36,395 nucleotides of DNA, from positions 1-36,395 of the forward strand of contig JBCDJJ010000032.1 of the NCBI GenBank assembly GCA_038747915.1. Direction: 5' to 3'. This DNA is from JBCDAP01 sp038747915 (GTDB lineage Bacteria; Planctomycetota; Phycisphaerae; Phycisphaerales; UBA1924). Position 1 is the stretch's first letter. The number at the start of each line of letters is the position of its first letter. The position numbers were made by a program, and so were the translations under genes. Shown here one piece after another: positions 1 to 9,247 of the stretch. The notes under the pieces are model-generated. The model saw only the letters and a program-made list of their open reading frames with translations. It was not told where the DNA came from and ran no database searches.

Positions 1-1
1 C

Positions 2-37
2 GAGGGCGCCGCGCCCGAGGCCGCCAGCGAGTCCTGA
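2..37 (+). CDS. 3' end of an upstream ribosomal-operon gene (possibly rpsE)
   Basis: Only the last eleven codons and the TGA are in the window, encoding an Ala/Glu-rich tail (EGAAPEAASES). It ends 46 bases before rplO. In the usual spc operon order the gene before rplO is rpmD (L30) or, where L30 is missing, rpsE (S5). An acidic Ala-rich tail fits an extended S5 better than the short L30, but the fragment is too small to decide. The assignment rests on position alone. Confidence 0.5.
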   Translation, partial: EGAAPEAASES

Positions 38-83
38 GCGCACACTTCGTCACACCCTGCAACGACCCGCGGAGCACACCGCC

Positions 84-782
84 ATGATGATTCACGAGAT
101 CACCGAGCTGGCCGGCGCGTACAAGAAGCGCAAGCGCATCGGCCGCGGCGACGGCAGCGGCGTCGGCAAGACCTCCGGCCGCGGCCACAAGGGCGCCGGA
201 AGCCGCGCGGGCTACTCGCGTCGCTTCGCCTTCGAGGGCGGCCAGATGCCCGCCTTCCGCCGCTTCGCCAAGCGCGGCTTCGCCAACACCAACTTCCGCT
301 CGATGTTCTGGACCGTGAACATCGGCGACATCGCCCAGCACCCGGTCTTCGCCAAGGGCGGCGTCGTCAACGCCGAGACCCTGATCGCCGCGGGCCTGAT
401 CCGCGACGAGAAGCGCGATGTCAAAGTCCTGGGTGATCTCAAGGGTCTCGAGAAGCTCTCCGTGAGCTTCGAGGTCGAGGCCGCCCGCGTCACGGACCCG
501 GCCCGCAAGCTCATCGAGGGTGCTGGCGGCAAGGTCAACGAGACCGGGAGCCGCCGCGACCGCGTCCGCGGCGTCGACCGCAACTCGGACGACCGCACAC
601 CCACCAACCTCACCAAAAAGCCCAAGAACCGCGCCGCCAAGGACTTCTCGCACCTCCTGGACGCCAGCGCCAAGAAGGGGAAGGGCACGTCCAAGGGCGG
701 TGGCGACACGCAGGGCAAGAAAGCAGGCACCGGGAAGCCCAAGAAGGACCCGGCCGAGCCCGGTGCGTCGGGCGACGCCTGA
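84..782 (+). CDS. rplO: 50S ribosomal protein L15 with C-terminal extension
   Basis: Structural protein of the large ribosomal subunit that binds 23S rRNA late in assembly. The N-terminal half carries the L15 hallmarks: the basic Gly-rich start KRIGRGDGSGVGKTSGRGHK at about residues 17-36, then GGQMPAFRRFAKRGF at about 53-67. The core ends near residue 155. After it come about 75 residues rich in Lys, Gly and Asp (for example KKGKGTSKGGG), so the protein is 232 aa against the usual ~145-165. Two ATGs are adjacent at 84 and 87; the first is used here, but the second is equally possible. It lies in normal spc operon order, directly before secY. The tail is low-complexity, probably disordered, and of unknown role. 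Confidence 0.95.
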   Translation: MMIHEITELAGAYKKRKRIGRGDGSGVGKTSGRGHKGAGSRAGYSRRFAFEGGQMPAFRRFAKRGFANTNFRSMFWTVNIGDIAQHPVFAKGGVVNAETLIAAGLIRDEKRDVKVLGDLKGLEKLSVSFEVEAARVTDPARKLIEGAGGKVNETGSRRDRVRGVDRNSDDRTPTNLTKKPKNRAAKDFSHLLDASAKKGKGTSKGGGDTQGKKAGTGKPKKDPAEPGASGDA

Positions 783-793
783 GCCCGAGGGCG

Positions 794-799
794 TACACT
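794..799 (+). promoter_or_regulatory. possible -10 hexamer (TACACT) ahead of secY
   Basis: TACACT lies in the 122-base gap between rplO and secY, about 105 bases before the secY ATG. The same hexamer or close variants (TATACT, TACATT) occur just before other genes here, which is the main reason to note it. No convincing -35 is seen. secY may simply be read through from rplO. Confidence 0.25.
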
Positions 800-904
800 G
801 CGTGCTCCTGTCGCTCGAGCGGTCGAGCGACCCCCCGATCGTGGCGTGGTGCCCCGACCCGAAGGCACCGATTCCGACGTTCCGACTAAGGCTTCGCTTC
901 GCCC

Positions 905-2338
<1,434 letters not shown>

Positions 2339-2423
2339 TCGCACGAAGGACATCACTCGCCCCGCGGGCCGGTTCGTCGTGGGCCTGGTCGGAGCACGCG
2401 CGGTCGATCGCTTCGAGAATTCC

Positions 2424-2456
2424 GAGCCGGCGCGACCCGGCTCGCTTGTTGTTCGC
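2424..2456 (+). terminator. rho-independent-type terminator after secY
   Basis: GAGCCGG (2424-2430) and CCGGCTC (2437-2443) form a perfect 7-bp stem around a 6-base loop, followed by a T-rich stretch (GCTTGTTGTTC). It sits 86 bases after the secY stop and ahead of a possible infA promoter, so the ribosomal gene string seems to be split here into two transcription units. Confidence 0.6.
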
Positions 2457-2463
2457 AATGGGC

Positions 2464-2469
2464 TACTAT
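2464..2469 (+). promoter_or_regulatory. possible -10 element for infA (TACTAT)
   Basis: TACTAT lies immediately after the terminator hairpin and 51 bases before the infA ATG. A TTGTTG sits upstream at about 2446-2451, but the spacing is too short for a standard -35. The position between a terminator and a new gene supports a promoter; the sequence alone is weak evidence. Confidence 0.35.
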
Positions 2470-2520
2470 CCCCGCCCCCAGACCCGCCGCCCCAACCGCG
2501 TAGGAGCCACGCGCCCACCG

Positions 2521-2739
2521 ATGCCCAAGCAGGAAGACAAGTTCACGATGGAGGCCGAGGTAGTCGATGCGCTGCCGAACGCCATGTTCAAGGTCAAGCT
2601 CCCCAACGACCACGAGGTGCTGGCCTACGTGAGCGGGAAGATGCGTCAGCACTACATCCGCATCCTGCCGGGCGACCGCGTGACCGTGGAGATGACGCCC
2701 TACGACCTGACGAAGGCACGGATCACCTATCGACACTGA
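2521..2739 (+). CDS. infA: translation initiation factor IF-1
   Basis: IF-1 binds the A site of the 30S subunit during initiation and helps IF-2 and IF-3 select the start site. The 72-aa product is a single S1/OB-fold domain of normal length. Family residues are clear: MEAEVVDALPNAMFKVKL, then VLAYVSGKMRQHYIRILPGD, and the C-terminal VEMTPYDLTKARITYR. The ATG at 2521 gives the expected N-terminus; AGGAG lies 14 bases upstream, a little far. It is followed by rpmJ, rpsM and rpsK, as in many bacteria. Confidence 0.97.
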   Translation: MPKQEDKFTMEAEVVDALPNAMFKVKLPNDHEVLAYVSGKMRQHYIRILPGDRVTVEMTPYDLTKARITYRH

Positions 2740-2851
2740 CTGTCCGGGGTACGGTCGGGTCTTCCTGGTGCGCACGCCGGACGCACCCTCGCCCTTTGAA
2801 TTACGAAAATCGCGTCATTCTCGGCGGATGGCTCCACATTCGTTTGGTTGC

Positions 2852-2860
2852 TGCTACACT
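2852..2860 (+). promoter_or_regulatory. possible extended -10 promoter (TGCTACACT) ahead of rpmJ
   Basis: A TGN-TACACT pattern lies in the 242-base gap between infA and rpmJ, 121 bases before the rpmJ start. The TACACT hexamer recurs before other genes in the window. No good -35 is visible. No small reading frame with recognisable content was seen in the rest of the gap, though a leader RNA is possible. Confidence 0.35.
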
Positions 2861-2981
2861 GCTCGGCTCGCAACGGATTGGCTCTGTTGCGGTCGCCATC
2901 GTTTCTCATCCCGCGTGCCTCCCCGCCTGGCTTCATCCGGCGGGCACGTCGGTCGGCTTCTCCGCGAGTAAGGACGCCCCG

Positions 2982-3098
2982 ATGAAGGTGAAATCGAGTG
3001 TCAAGCGTCGCAGCGCGGACTGCCAGATCGTTCGCCGACGCGGCAAGGTGTACGTGATCAACAAGAAGAACCCGCGTTTCAAGCAGCGTCAGGGCTGA
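2982..3098 (+). CDS. rpmJ: 50S ribosomal protein L36
   Basis: Small basic protein of the large subunit, 38 aa, of normal length. The sequence MKVKSSVKRRSADCQIVRR followed by GKVYVINKKNPRFKQRQG is the L36 pattern. Of the residues that can form the zinc ribbon in 'C+' L36 proteins, only one Cys (C14) is visible, and the Cys usual in the VKRRC position is Ser/Arg here. This is therefore a zinc-independent (C-) form. It sits 36 bases before rpsM, as in the usual alpha-operon order. Confidence 0.95.
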   Translation: MKVKSSVKRRSADCQIVRRRGKVYVINKKNPRFKQRQG

Positions 3099-3134
3099 GT
3101 CCCGGCTCGCCCCGAACGAGGAGCACCCTCCGAC

Positions 3135-3512
3135 ATGCCACGACTCGCCGGCGTCGACATCCCAGAACGCAAGCAGCTTCGCTACTCGCTGCGGTACATC
3201 CACGGTATCGGTCCGCACCTGGCGGACGAGATCATCGCCAAGCTCGATCTCGATCCCACCAAGAAGGCTGGAGAACTCACCGAGAATGAGGTCGCCGCCA
3301 TCGGCAACCTGCTCGATGCCGAGTACCTGGTGGAAGGTGGCCTGCGTCGCCAGACTCAGCAGCACGTTCAGCGGCTCCGCGAGATCCGGTGCTACCGCGG
3401 CGAGCGTCACCGTCGCGGGCTGCCCGTGCATGGTCAGCGGACCAAGTGCAACGCGCGCACCCGCAAGGGTCGGAAGAAGACCGTGGCCGGCAAGAAGGGC
3501 ATCAAGGGCTAA
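3135..3512 (+). CDS. rpsM: 30S ribosomal protein S13
   Basis: Protein of the small-subunit head that contacts the large subunit and P-site tRNA. The 125-aa product starts with the classic MPRLAGVDIPERKQ, has the helix-two-turn-helix region (LRYIHGIGPHLADEI), and ends with the basic tail RKGRKKTVAGKKGIKG that reaches the tRNA. HRRGLPVHGQRT near residues 95-106 is the invariant family segment. GAGGAG lies ahead of the ATG. It is followed closely by rpsK. Confidence 0.98.
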   Translation: MPRLAGVDIPERKQLRYSLRYIHGIGPHLADEIIAKLDLDPTKKAGELTENEVAAIGNLLDAEYLVEGGLRRQTQQHVQRLREIRCYRGERHRRGLPVHGQRTKCNARTRKGRKKTVAGKKGIKG

Positions 3513-3550
3513 AAACCCGATGCTCGTGAGCACGCGAGACCAACACTCTT

Positions 3551-3928
3551 ATGGCAAAGAAGCAGAAAAAGATCCGCAAGAACGTGACCAAGGCGATCGC
3601 CCACGTGCGCGCCTCGTTCAACAACACCATCGTCACCATCACCGATGTGGGCGGCGAGACCCTGTGCTGGGACTCGGCCGGCACCATCGGCTTCAAGGGT
3701 TCGCGTAAGAGCACGCCCTTCGCCGCGACCCGTGCCGCGGAGAATGCAGCTCATAAGGCCCGCCGCATGGGCGTCCACGAGATCGAGGTGCGGATCAACG
3801 GCACCGGCGCCGGTCGCGAGTCGGCCATCAACGGTCTGGTCTCGGCGGGCCTGCGTGTGACGGCCCTCGAAGATCGCACACCGGTGCCTCACAACGGGTG
3901 CCGGCCGCGGAAGAAGCGTCGCGTCTGA
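3551..3928 (+). CDS. rpsK: 30S ribosomal protein S11
   Basis: Platform protein of the small subunit, near the mRNA exit and the E site. It is 125 aa, of normal length. Conserved stretches include AHVRASFNNTIVTITD (about residues 18-33), GFKGSRKSTPFAA (about 48-60) and the C-terminal TPVPHNGCRPRKKRRV. It lies 38 bases after rpsM and is clearly in the same transcript. In many bacteria rpsD follows; here a 215-base structured gap leads to rpoA instead. Confidence 0.98.
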   Translation: MAKKQKKIRKNVTKAIAHVRASFNNTIVTITDVGGETLCWDSAGTIGFKGSRKSTPFAATRAAENAAHKARRMGVHEIEVRINGTGAGRESAINGLVSAGLRVTALEDRTPVPHNGCRPRKKRRV

Positions 3929-3941
3929 CGCGAACATACGA

Positions 3942-4045
3942 GCGCCGACACGGCGCCACCGCCTCGCCGAGCCCGACCGCTCGGCGATGGAGTTGATCCC
4001 TCGGAACAGAAGGCAGCGGGCGGCACTCCCCGGCAGTTCGCCCGC
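3942..4045 (+). promoter_or_regulatory. run of three hairpins in the leader between rpsK and rpoA
   Basis: Three inverted repeats occur in about 105 bases: GCGCCG/CGGCGC with a 3-base loop (3942-3956), CGCCGAGC/GCTCGGCG with a 6-base loop (3965-3986), and GCGGGCG/CGCCCGC with a 16-base loop (4016-4045). None has a T tract, so they do not look like simple terminators. The gap is 215 bases, long for this operon. They could be a processing site, an attenuator or a protein-binding leader; the pairing is seen, the role is inferred. Confidence 0.4.
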
Positions 4046-4143
4046 CACGCCGTGACTCCGAGGGTGTGCGTGAACCGGGGCGATCGCGGTGTTTGCCGTC
4101 CGCTCCGAACAGTGCCTTGCCGGGCGAGAGTAAGGATTCGATC

Positions 4144-5166
4144 ATGCGTGTTCGCTGGCGCGGCCTTGAGCTCCCGAGTTCCGTCAAGCCACAGACAAAG
4201 TTCATGACCGCCGATTACGGCCGGTTCGTCATCGAGCCGTTCGAGCGTGGCTTCGGCACGACCATCGGCAACAGCCTTCGCCGTGTGCTCCTCTCGAGCC
4301 TCGAGGGGGCAGCGGTCACGAGCGTCAAGATCCAGGGCGCCGAGCACGAGTTCTCCACCCTGCCCGGCGTGAAGGACGATGTCACCGACATCATCCTGAA
4401 CGTCAAGGATCTCGTGGTCTCCCTAGAGGGCGACGAGCCCAAGACCATGAGCCTCGCCGCAGCGGGCCCCGGTGAGGTCACCGCCGACCTGATCGAGGCC
4501 GACACCGCGATCACGATCCACAACCGCGACCTCGTGATCTGCACGCTCACCGACGCTGTCGACTTCGAGATGGACCTGACGGTCGGCAAGGGCCGCGGCT
4601 ACGTGCCCGCGAGCGAGCAGTACGACCGCGAGGACGAGCAGGAGATCGGCGTGATCCACGTCGATGCCCTCTACTCGCCCGTTCAGCGTGTGCGGTACAA
4701 GATCGAGGAGACCCGCGTCGGCCAGAAGACCGACTACGACCGGCTCACCCTCGAGGTCTGGACCGACGGCACGACCAACCCGGAGATGGCCCTCGTCGAG
4801 GCCGCCAAGATCCTCCGCAAGCACCTCAACCCCTTCGTCCACTACTTCGAGATGGGCAGCCAGCGCGTCTCCGAAGAGGCCGCCGCCGCCGCGACCGTCG
4901 ACGAAGAGCTCATCCGTAAGCTCAACATGCCCATCGGCGACCTCGACCTCTCGGTCCGGGCGAGCAACTGCCTCGAGTCGGCCCGCATCGATTCCGTCGC
5001 CGACCTCGTTCAGCGGACCGATAGCGACCTGCTCAAGGTCCGGAGCTTCGGCAAGACCTCCCTCCGCGAGGTCAAGCGCAAGCTCCAGGACATGGATCTG
5101 GCACTCGGCATGCGCCTCCCAGAAGGATTCCAGCCCGTCACGCCCGCCGGCGCGGGGGCCGCGTAA
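4144..5166 (+). CDS. rpoA: DNA-directed RNA polymerase subunit alpha
   Basis: Alpha forms the dimer on which RNA polymerase assembles, and its C-terminal domain contacts promoter UP elements and activators. The 340-aa product has the N-terminal assembly domain with the family stretch GFGTTIGNSLRRVLLSSLEG (about residues 35-54) and HEFSTLPGVKDDV (about 65-77). A linker precedes the alpha-CTD (about 255-325), with RASNCLESARIDSVADL and RSFGKTSLREVKRKL. The ATG at 4144 was chosen because the N-terminus then matches the family and AAGGA lies 7 bases upstream; an in-frame start 78 bases earlier has no such support. rpsD is absent between rpsK and rpoA. Confidence 0.98.
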   Translation: MRVRWRGLELPSSVKPQTKFMTADYGRFVIEPFERGFGTTIGNSLRRVLLSSLEGAAVTSVKIQGAEHEFSTLPGVKDDVTDIILNVKDLVVSLEGDEPKTMSLAAAGPGEVTADLIEADTAITIHNRDLVICTLTDAVDFEMDLTVGKGRGYVPASEQYDREDEQEIGVIHVDALYSPVQRVRYKIEETRVGQKTDYDRLTLEVWTDGTTNPEMALVEAAKILRKHLNPFVHYFEMGSQRVSEEAAAAATVDEELIRKLNMPIGDLDLSVRASNCLESARIDSVADLVQRTDSDLLKVRSFGKTSLREVKRKLQDMDLALGMRLPEGFQPVTPAGAGAA

Positions 5167-5215
5167 GATCACGGCCCACCTCCCCTTTGGGCCACTCGCC
5201 TCGGAGATTTGAGTC

Positions 5216-5962
5216 ATGCGACACCGCAAGGCTGGATTCAAGATCGGCCGCACTTCAACGCACCGCACCGCGACCATGCGGAACATGGCGGTGAGCCTCT
5301 TTCAGCACGGGCAGATCGTCACAACGATCCCCAAGGCAAAGACGGTTCAGCCGTTCGTCGAGAAGATCATCACCAAGGCCAAGCGTGGCGACCTGCACGC
5401 CCGCCGCCAGGTGGTGAAGATGCTCGGCCACAACCGCCGCGCCTTCGAGTGGCTGCACGTGCCGCACGGCGCCGACGAGGCTGATGTCTCGCGTCGCGAC
5501 GACCTCGCCGATCGCGCCAAGCAGTACTTCGACATTCCCGAGACGTCCGAGGTCGAGCGGAACCGCTACGGCGAGCTGCGCAAGGCGCCCAAGATCGTGC
5601 GCCACATCTTCGACAATGTGGCTCCACGCTTTGCGGACCGCCCCGGCGGGTACACGCGGATCATCAAGCTCGGCAAGCGCCGCGTTGGTGATCAGGCCGA
5701 GTACTGCCTGCTGCAGTTCGTCGGCGCCGAGGATGGTCCCGAGATCGGCGGCAACCCGAGCACCCGTCGTCGCCGCGCGGATCGGCGGACCGCGTACGCC
5801 GAGGAGCTGGCGCGTCAGTGGCAGACGCCCGAGAACGAGGCAGCACCGGACGCCGGCCCACCTGATGTCGAAGCTGCCGAAGAATCGACGGCCGAGGCCC
5901 CCGAAGCAGCCGGCGAGTCAACGCCGGAGGCCGATGGCGACAACACCGAAACGAAGGACTGA
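5216..5962 (+). CDS. rplQ: 50S ribosomal protein L17 with insertion and acidic tail
   Basis: L17 lies near the peptide exit tunnel of the large subunit. The start MRHRKAGFKIGRTSTHRTAT and the block IVTTIPKAKTVQPFVEKIIT are diagnostic. The final core block, VAPRFADRPGGYTRIIKLGK, is at about residues 139-158. Between them sits an insertion (about 60-130) that carries two Tyr/Phe-rich stretches. After the core, at about residue 180, come about 65 acidic, Ala/Glu/Pro-rich residues, giving 248 aa against ~115-130 in E. coli. CGGAG lies before the ATG. It closes the alpha operon, as usual. Confidence 0.96.
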   Translation: MRHRKAGFKIGRTSTHRTATMRNMAVSLFQHGQIVTTIPKAKTVQPFVEKIITKAKRGDLHARRQVVKMLGHNRRAFEWLHVPHGADEADVSRRDDLADRAKQYFDIPETSEVERNRYGELRKAPKIVRHIFDNVAPRFADRPGGYTRIIKLGKRRVGDQAEYCLLQFVGAEDGPEIGGNPSTRRRRADRRTAYAEELARQWQTPENEAAPDAGPPDVEAAEESTAEAPEAAGESTPEADGDNTETKD

Positions 5963-6278
5963 AGTTCTTCAGCAGTGGTAATCGGGCGGTCGCTCATGAT
6001 GGCGCATGAGCCGGTCGTGCTTTCGGTCGACCTGTCGGCCGATCTTCTCGGCCCCGTTCCGGAGCCCGTGTTCTGCGTCTTTCGGACACGCGGCCCACAC
6101 GTCACAACCCGACAGCGATCGGCGTTGCGATCCGTGTGTGTGATTCACGCGCGATCCGGTCGGGCCGATCCATGAACTGGCGGCGCGGGAGTGCCCGCGT
6201 CTCGCCGGAGCAGTAGTCGACCTTGCCCTCGGGCCAGACGCCCGGGTGGCGCCAGCACACTCTTGAGAGGAGCGCCGG
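5963..6278 (+). other. 316-base gap after rplQ; one small hairpin, otherwise nothing seen
   Basis: A 6-bp perfect hairpin, GGCCGA/TCGGCC with a 5-base loop, lies at 6037-6053; it has no T tract and is at best a weak terminator. A short dyad (CTGAAG-TT-CTTCAG) overlaps the rplQ stop at 5959-5972. No tRNA, no clear promoter and no convincing small gene was found. A strong Shine-Dalgarno run for the next gene lies at the end of the gap. Confidence 0.4.
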
Positions 6279-9077
6279 ATGTCCTTTCCGCGACGCGATC
6301 GTTGCGCTATCACCGTTGCGAACCGAGGCACCTCGGTCGTCATCACCTCGCTCGTCAGCTCGCTCGCGGTTGCCACACTCGGTGGGTGCGCGGGCAGCCC
6401 GTTCGATCCCCAGACGCACACTCGTGAGAACCAGGCCGACCTCGCCTCGGTTCACATCGATCAGCGTGAGACGGTCGGCGAGTACTCGAAGTTCGACTAC
6501 AACCGCACCGCCAACTCGGTGAACCTTCCCGAGCGTTGGCGGAGCGAGGCGCAGACGGCCCGCTCCTTCGAGGAGGCTCGCCGCGCTGCCGCCCAGACAC
6601 AGTATGCCACCGCCGATGCGAACGAGAAGCAGGCCCTCGCGCACACCGATGCCGAGTTCCGCCGCGCTGTGAGCGACCTCGAGATCGGCCAAGCCGAGGC
6701 CCAGCAGCTTGAGCAGGTCTACCAGGCCCGCCTCGCCGAGCTCGAGATGCAAGCCCGGGCCCAGGACCGCGCGAACCGCGCCAACGCCACCCGCAACGAC
6801 GCCGTGCTCGGCGCCCAGGAGAAGACCTGGGAGACCGAGTTCGAGCGGATGCGCGCCGAGGCCGATGCCGAATGGCGCCGCGCCCAGGCCGAGTTCGCCC
6901 GGATGCAGGCCGAGCGCGAGGCCGTGGCGAATCGCGGCAACGCCAACATCACCCAGATGCGCCGCGTCGCGGACCTGACCGACGAGCGGGCCGTGAGCAA
7001 GGTCGCGGCCCTCCGTACCGAGGCCCGCTCGGTGAGCCAGCAGACCACCGCCGAGGTCGAGTCCCTGAATGCCCTCATCGGCAACACGCAGGAGCAGTTC
7101 ACCGCTCGCGTGTCCGAGCTCCGCCGCCGCGCGAACACCACCCGCGACGATGCCGCGGGCCGCGTGGCCGATCTGCGTGCCCGCGCCGCGGCCCACGAGT
7201 CGCAGGGCGTGACGCAGACTTTCAACCTCGACATCAAGTCGGCCCGTACCGCCCTCGAGCAGGCCGCGGCCGATTCGGATCAGCTCCGCCAGGACGCCGA
7301 TGCGCTCATTCAGCGTGTGAACGCCGAGGCCAAGCGTCTGCGCGGCGAGGCTGCCAAGTTCCGCGCCAACATCGACACCGAGCGCGGGCAGTTGGTCGGT
7401 GAGCTCGATCGGTGGCACGCCCACGAGCAGGCCGGCATCGACTTCCGCAACGCCGAGGCCGAGCGCATCGAGGCCCAGGCTCGCGCCGCGTTCGTCGCGG
7501 CCGAGGCCGACGCCCGTGCCCGCGCCATCCGCGAGCAGGCCCAGCACCAGCGCGTGCTGAGCAAGGCCGAGCTCCGCCGCATCGAGGCCGATGCCCAGGC
7601 CGAGGCGGCCCGCATCTCGGGTGAGGTGTCCGAGCAGATCGCCGAGCAGCTCCGCCGCGGTCAGGTGTACATCCCAGGCAAGGAAGAGTCGGAGCAGCCG
7701 GGCGCGGAGTCCGGCCAGCCGCTGCCGGTGCTGATCACAGCGGGCCCGGTGGGAGAGCGGCTCGAGCCCGAGCGTGTGTTCCGCTTCAAGGCGGCCCTTG
7801 CTGAGGCTGAGCAGATCCGCGTCAACGAGCGGGCGGTCCAGGCCGAGCTCGACGCCGAGACCGACCGTCGCGGCACCAACATCACCGCGTGGTGGGACGA
7901 GCAGGTCGCGGCGCACCAGAGCCAGCTCGCGGCTGCCGACACCTTCGAGGCTCGCGGCTTCGCCGACTACGAGCAGCTCAACCTCACCGCCGAGGGCATT
8001 CTCGCCCAGGCCAAGGCGCAGCACGACCGGGCACTCGTCGAGGCCGATGCCGACCGCGACGACACCCTCGCCACCATCACCAGCCTCCGCGCCGAGGCCG
8101 ATGCCATCGCCGCCAAGTCGCAGGCCGCGGTCACCCAGCTCACCGCAGCGGGCGATGCTGCCGAGCACAACGGCCGCGCCGAGGTCGCCAAGCTCACCGT
8201 GCAGCGGGACTCGGTCTCCAAGCGTGGCCAAGCCCGAAGCGAGCGGCTGCTCGCCGAGGCCGATGCCCTCGAGAAGAGCCAGCGGGCCGTCGTCGCGCAG
8301 ATGCGCGAGGAGATCCAGACCGCGGATCGCGTGCTCGTCGCCGAGCTCGAGCGTCTTGACAAGGTCGGTGAGTCCTTCCACGACGTGGCCCGCGCGACCT
8401 ACGACGAGTCGATCACCATCGCTGACACCTTCGCGGAAATCGCCGAGGTGAATGCCCAGGAGATCGCGGTCGCCAACGCCTCGAAGGCCGAGATGGGCGC
8501 CGCCGACGTCGAGTACCTCCAGCGTGTCGCCAAGGCGACCGAGCTGGCGGCTCAGGCGGCTGTCGAGCGTCTCGCGGCCGACGCCGAGCGCAACTTCGGT
8601 CGCGCCGAGGCGGACGACATGGTCGCCCGGGCCCGCATCTCGGCCGAGGCGAACATCGCCCGCGCCGCTGCGGCCGCGCAGGAGGTCATCGCCGATGCCA
8701 ACGACGAGGCCACCCAGAGCCTCTTCCAGGCTCGTATCGTGCAGACCGGCTCGGAGCGCAACCGTGCGTACGCCGACGAGTACCTCGAGACCGTCCGCCG
8801 GTCGAAGCAGGTCGAGCAGTCGGTTGCTGCGTCCCGTGCCTACCGCGAGATCAGCGCGATGGCCGTCGAGCGGTTCAACCAGGCCAGCCGCGAGTTCCAG
8901 ACCGCGGCCCGCGAGAACTGGGACGCTCGCCTCGCCTTCCCAACGCCCCAGCCGATGACCGCTGGCCCCACCTTCTTCTACGACTACACCAACCCCACCT
9001 TCACAGGCCAGTTCGACCAGTCGACGCCGGAGCCGGGCGACACCATCCAATTCGTCGACGTGCCCGTCACCGACTGA
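6279..9077 (+). CDS. very long Ala/Glu/Arg-rich coiled-coil lipoprotein (unrecognised family)
   Basis: No family is recognised. The 932-aa product begins with an Arg-containing segment, a hydrophobic stretch (about residues 19-34) and an L-G-G-C lipobox with Cys37, so it is predicted to be lipid-anchored in the envelope. From about residue 85 to 880 it is almost wholly helical, made of Ala, Glu, Arg, Gln and Asp with repeated motifs such as EAEAxARA and RAEADA, typical of long coiled coils. A Gly/Pro-containing break lies at about 465-500 (PGKEESEQPGAESGQPLP). The tail after 890 is not helical and is rich in Phe, Tyr, Thr and Pro. GAGAGGAG precedes the ATG. The gene stands alone between a 316-base gap and a strong terminator. 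A structural or spacer role in the periplasm is plausible but inferred. Confidence 0.8.
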   Translation: MSFPRRDRCAITVANRGTSVVITSLVSSLAVATLGGCAGSPFDPQTHTRENQADLASVHIDQRETVGEYSKFDYNRTANSVNLPERWRSEAQTARSFEEARRAAAQTQYATADANEKQALAHTDAEFRRAVSDLEIGQAEAQQLEQVYQARLAELEMQARAQDRANRANATRNDAVLGAQEKTWETEFERMRAEADAEWRRAQAEFARMQAEREAVANRGNANITQMRRVADLTDERAVSKVAALRTEARSVSQQTTAEVESLNALIGNTQEQFTARVSELRRRANTTRDDAAGRVADLRARAAAHESQGVTQTFNLDIKSARTALEQAAADSDQLRQDADALIQRVNAEAKRLRGEAAKFRANIDTERGQLVGELDRWHAHEQAGIDFRNAEAERIEAQARAAFVAAEADARARAIREQAQHQRVLSKAELRRIEADAQAEAARISGEVSEQIAEQLRRGQVYIPGKEESEQPGAESGQPLPVLITAGPVGERLEPERVFRFKAALAEAEQIRVNERAVQAELDAETDRRGTNITAWWDEQVAAHQSQLAAADTFEARGFADYEQLNLTAEGILAQAKAQHDRALVEADADRDDTLATITSLRAEADAIAAKSQAAVTQLTAAGDAAEHNGRAEVAKLTVQRDSVSKRGQARSERLLAEADALEKSQRAVVAQMREEIQTADRVLVAELERLDKVGESFHDVARATYDESITIADTFAEIAEVNAQEIAVANASKAEMGAADVEYLQRVAKATELAAQAAVERLAADAERNFGRAEADDMVARARISAEANIARAAAAAQEVIADANDEATQSLFQARIVQTGSERNRAYADEYLETVRRSKQVEQSVAASRAYREISAMAVERFNQASREFQTAARENWDARLAFPTPQPMTAGPTFFYDYTNPTFTGQFDQSTPEPGDTIQFVDVPVTD

Positions 9078-9154
9078 CGCGAGAGACGGCTCCGACGGCC
9101 GGGCACGGACGCCTCGCCCGAAGACCGACCCGCATCTCGGCACCTCTCTCCATA

Positions 9155-9180
9155 CGCCCCGCTCCGCGGGGCGTTTTCGT
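9155..9180 (+). terminator. strong rho-independent terminator
   Basis: CGCCCCG (9155-9161) and CGGGGCG (9167-9173) form a perfect GC-rich 7-bp stem with a 5-base loop, directly followed by TTTTCGTT. It lies 78 bases after the coiled-coil lipoprotein gene and ends that single-gene transcript. Confidence 0.85.
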
Positions 9181-9247
9181 TGCGCGCGAACCGATTGTTG
9201 AGCGTGCTCGTATCGACATTCGCCCACATCACAAACGGAGCCCGCTC

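Noticed and set aside
5959..5972. Dyad CTGAAG-TT-CTTCAG at the rplQ stop as a terminator
   Set aside because: The stem is short and AT-containing, the loop is too small, and no T tract follows.
6102..9227. A very long open frame on the minus strand (over 1000 codons) opposite the coiled-coil gene
   Set aside because: It mirrors the Ala/Glu/Arg codon pattern of the plus-strand gene; its peptide is Leu/Gly/Arg-rich without a domain, and it runs past both ends of the real gene with no ribosome site. The plus-strand gene has a lipobox, a Shine-Dalgarno and a terminator.
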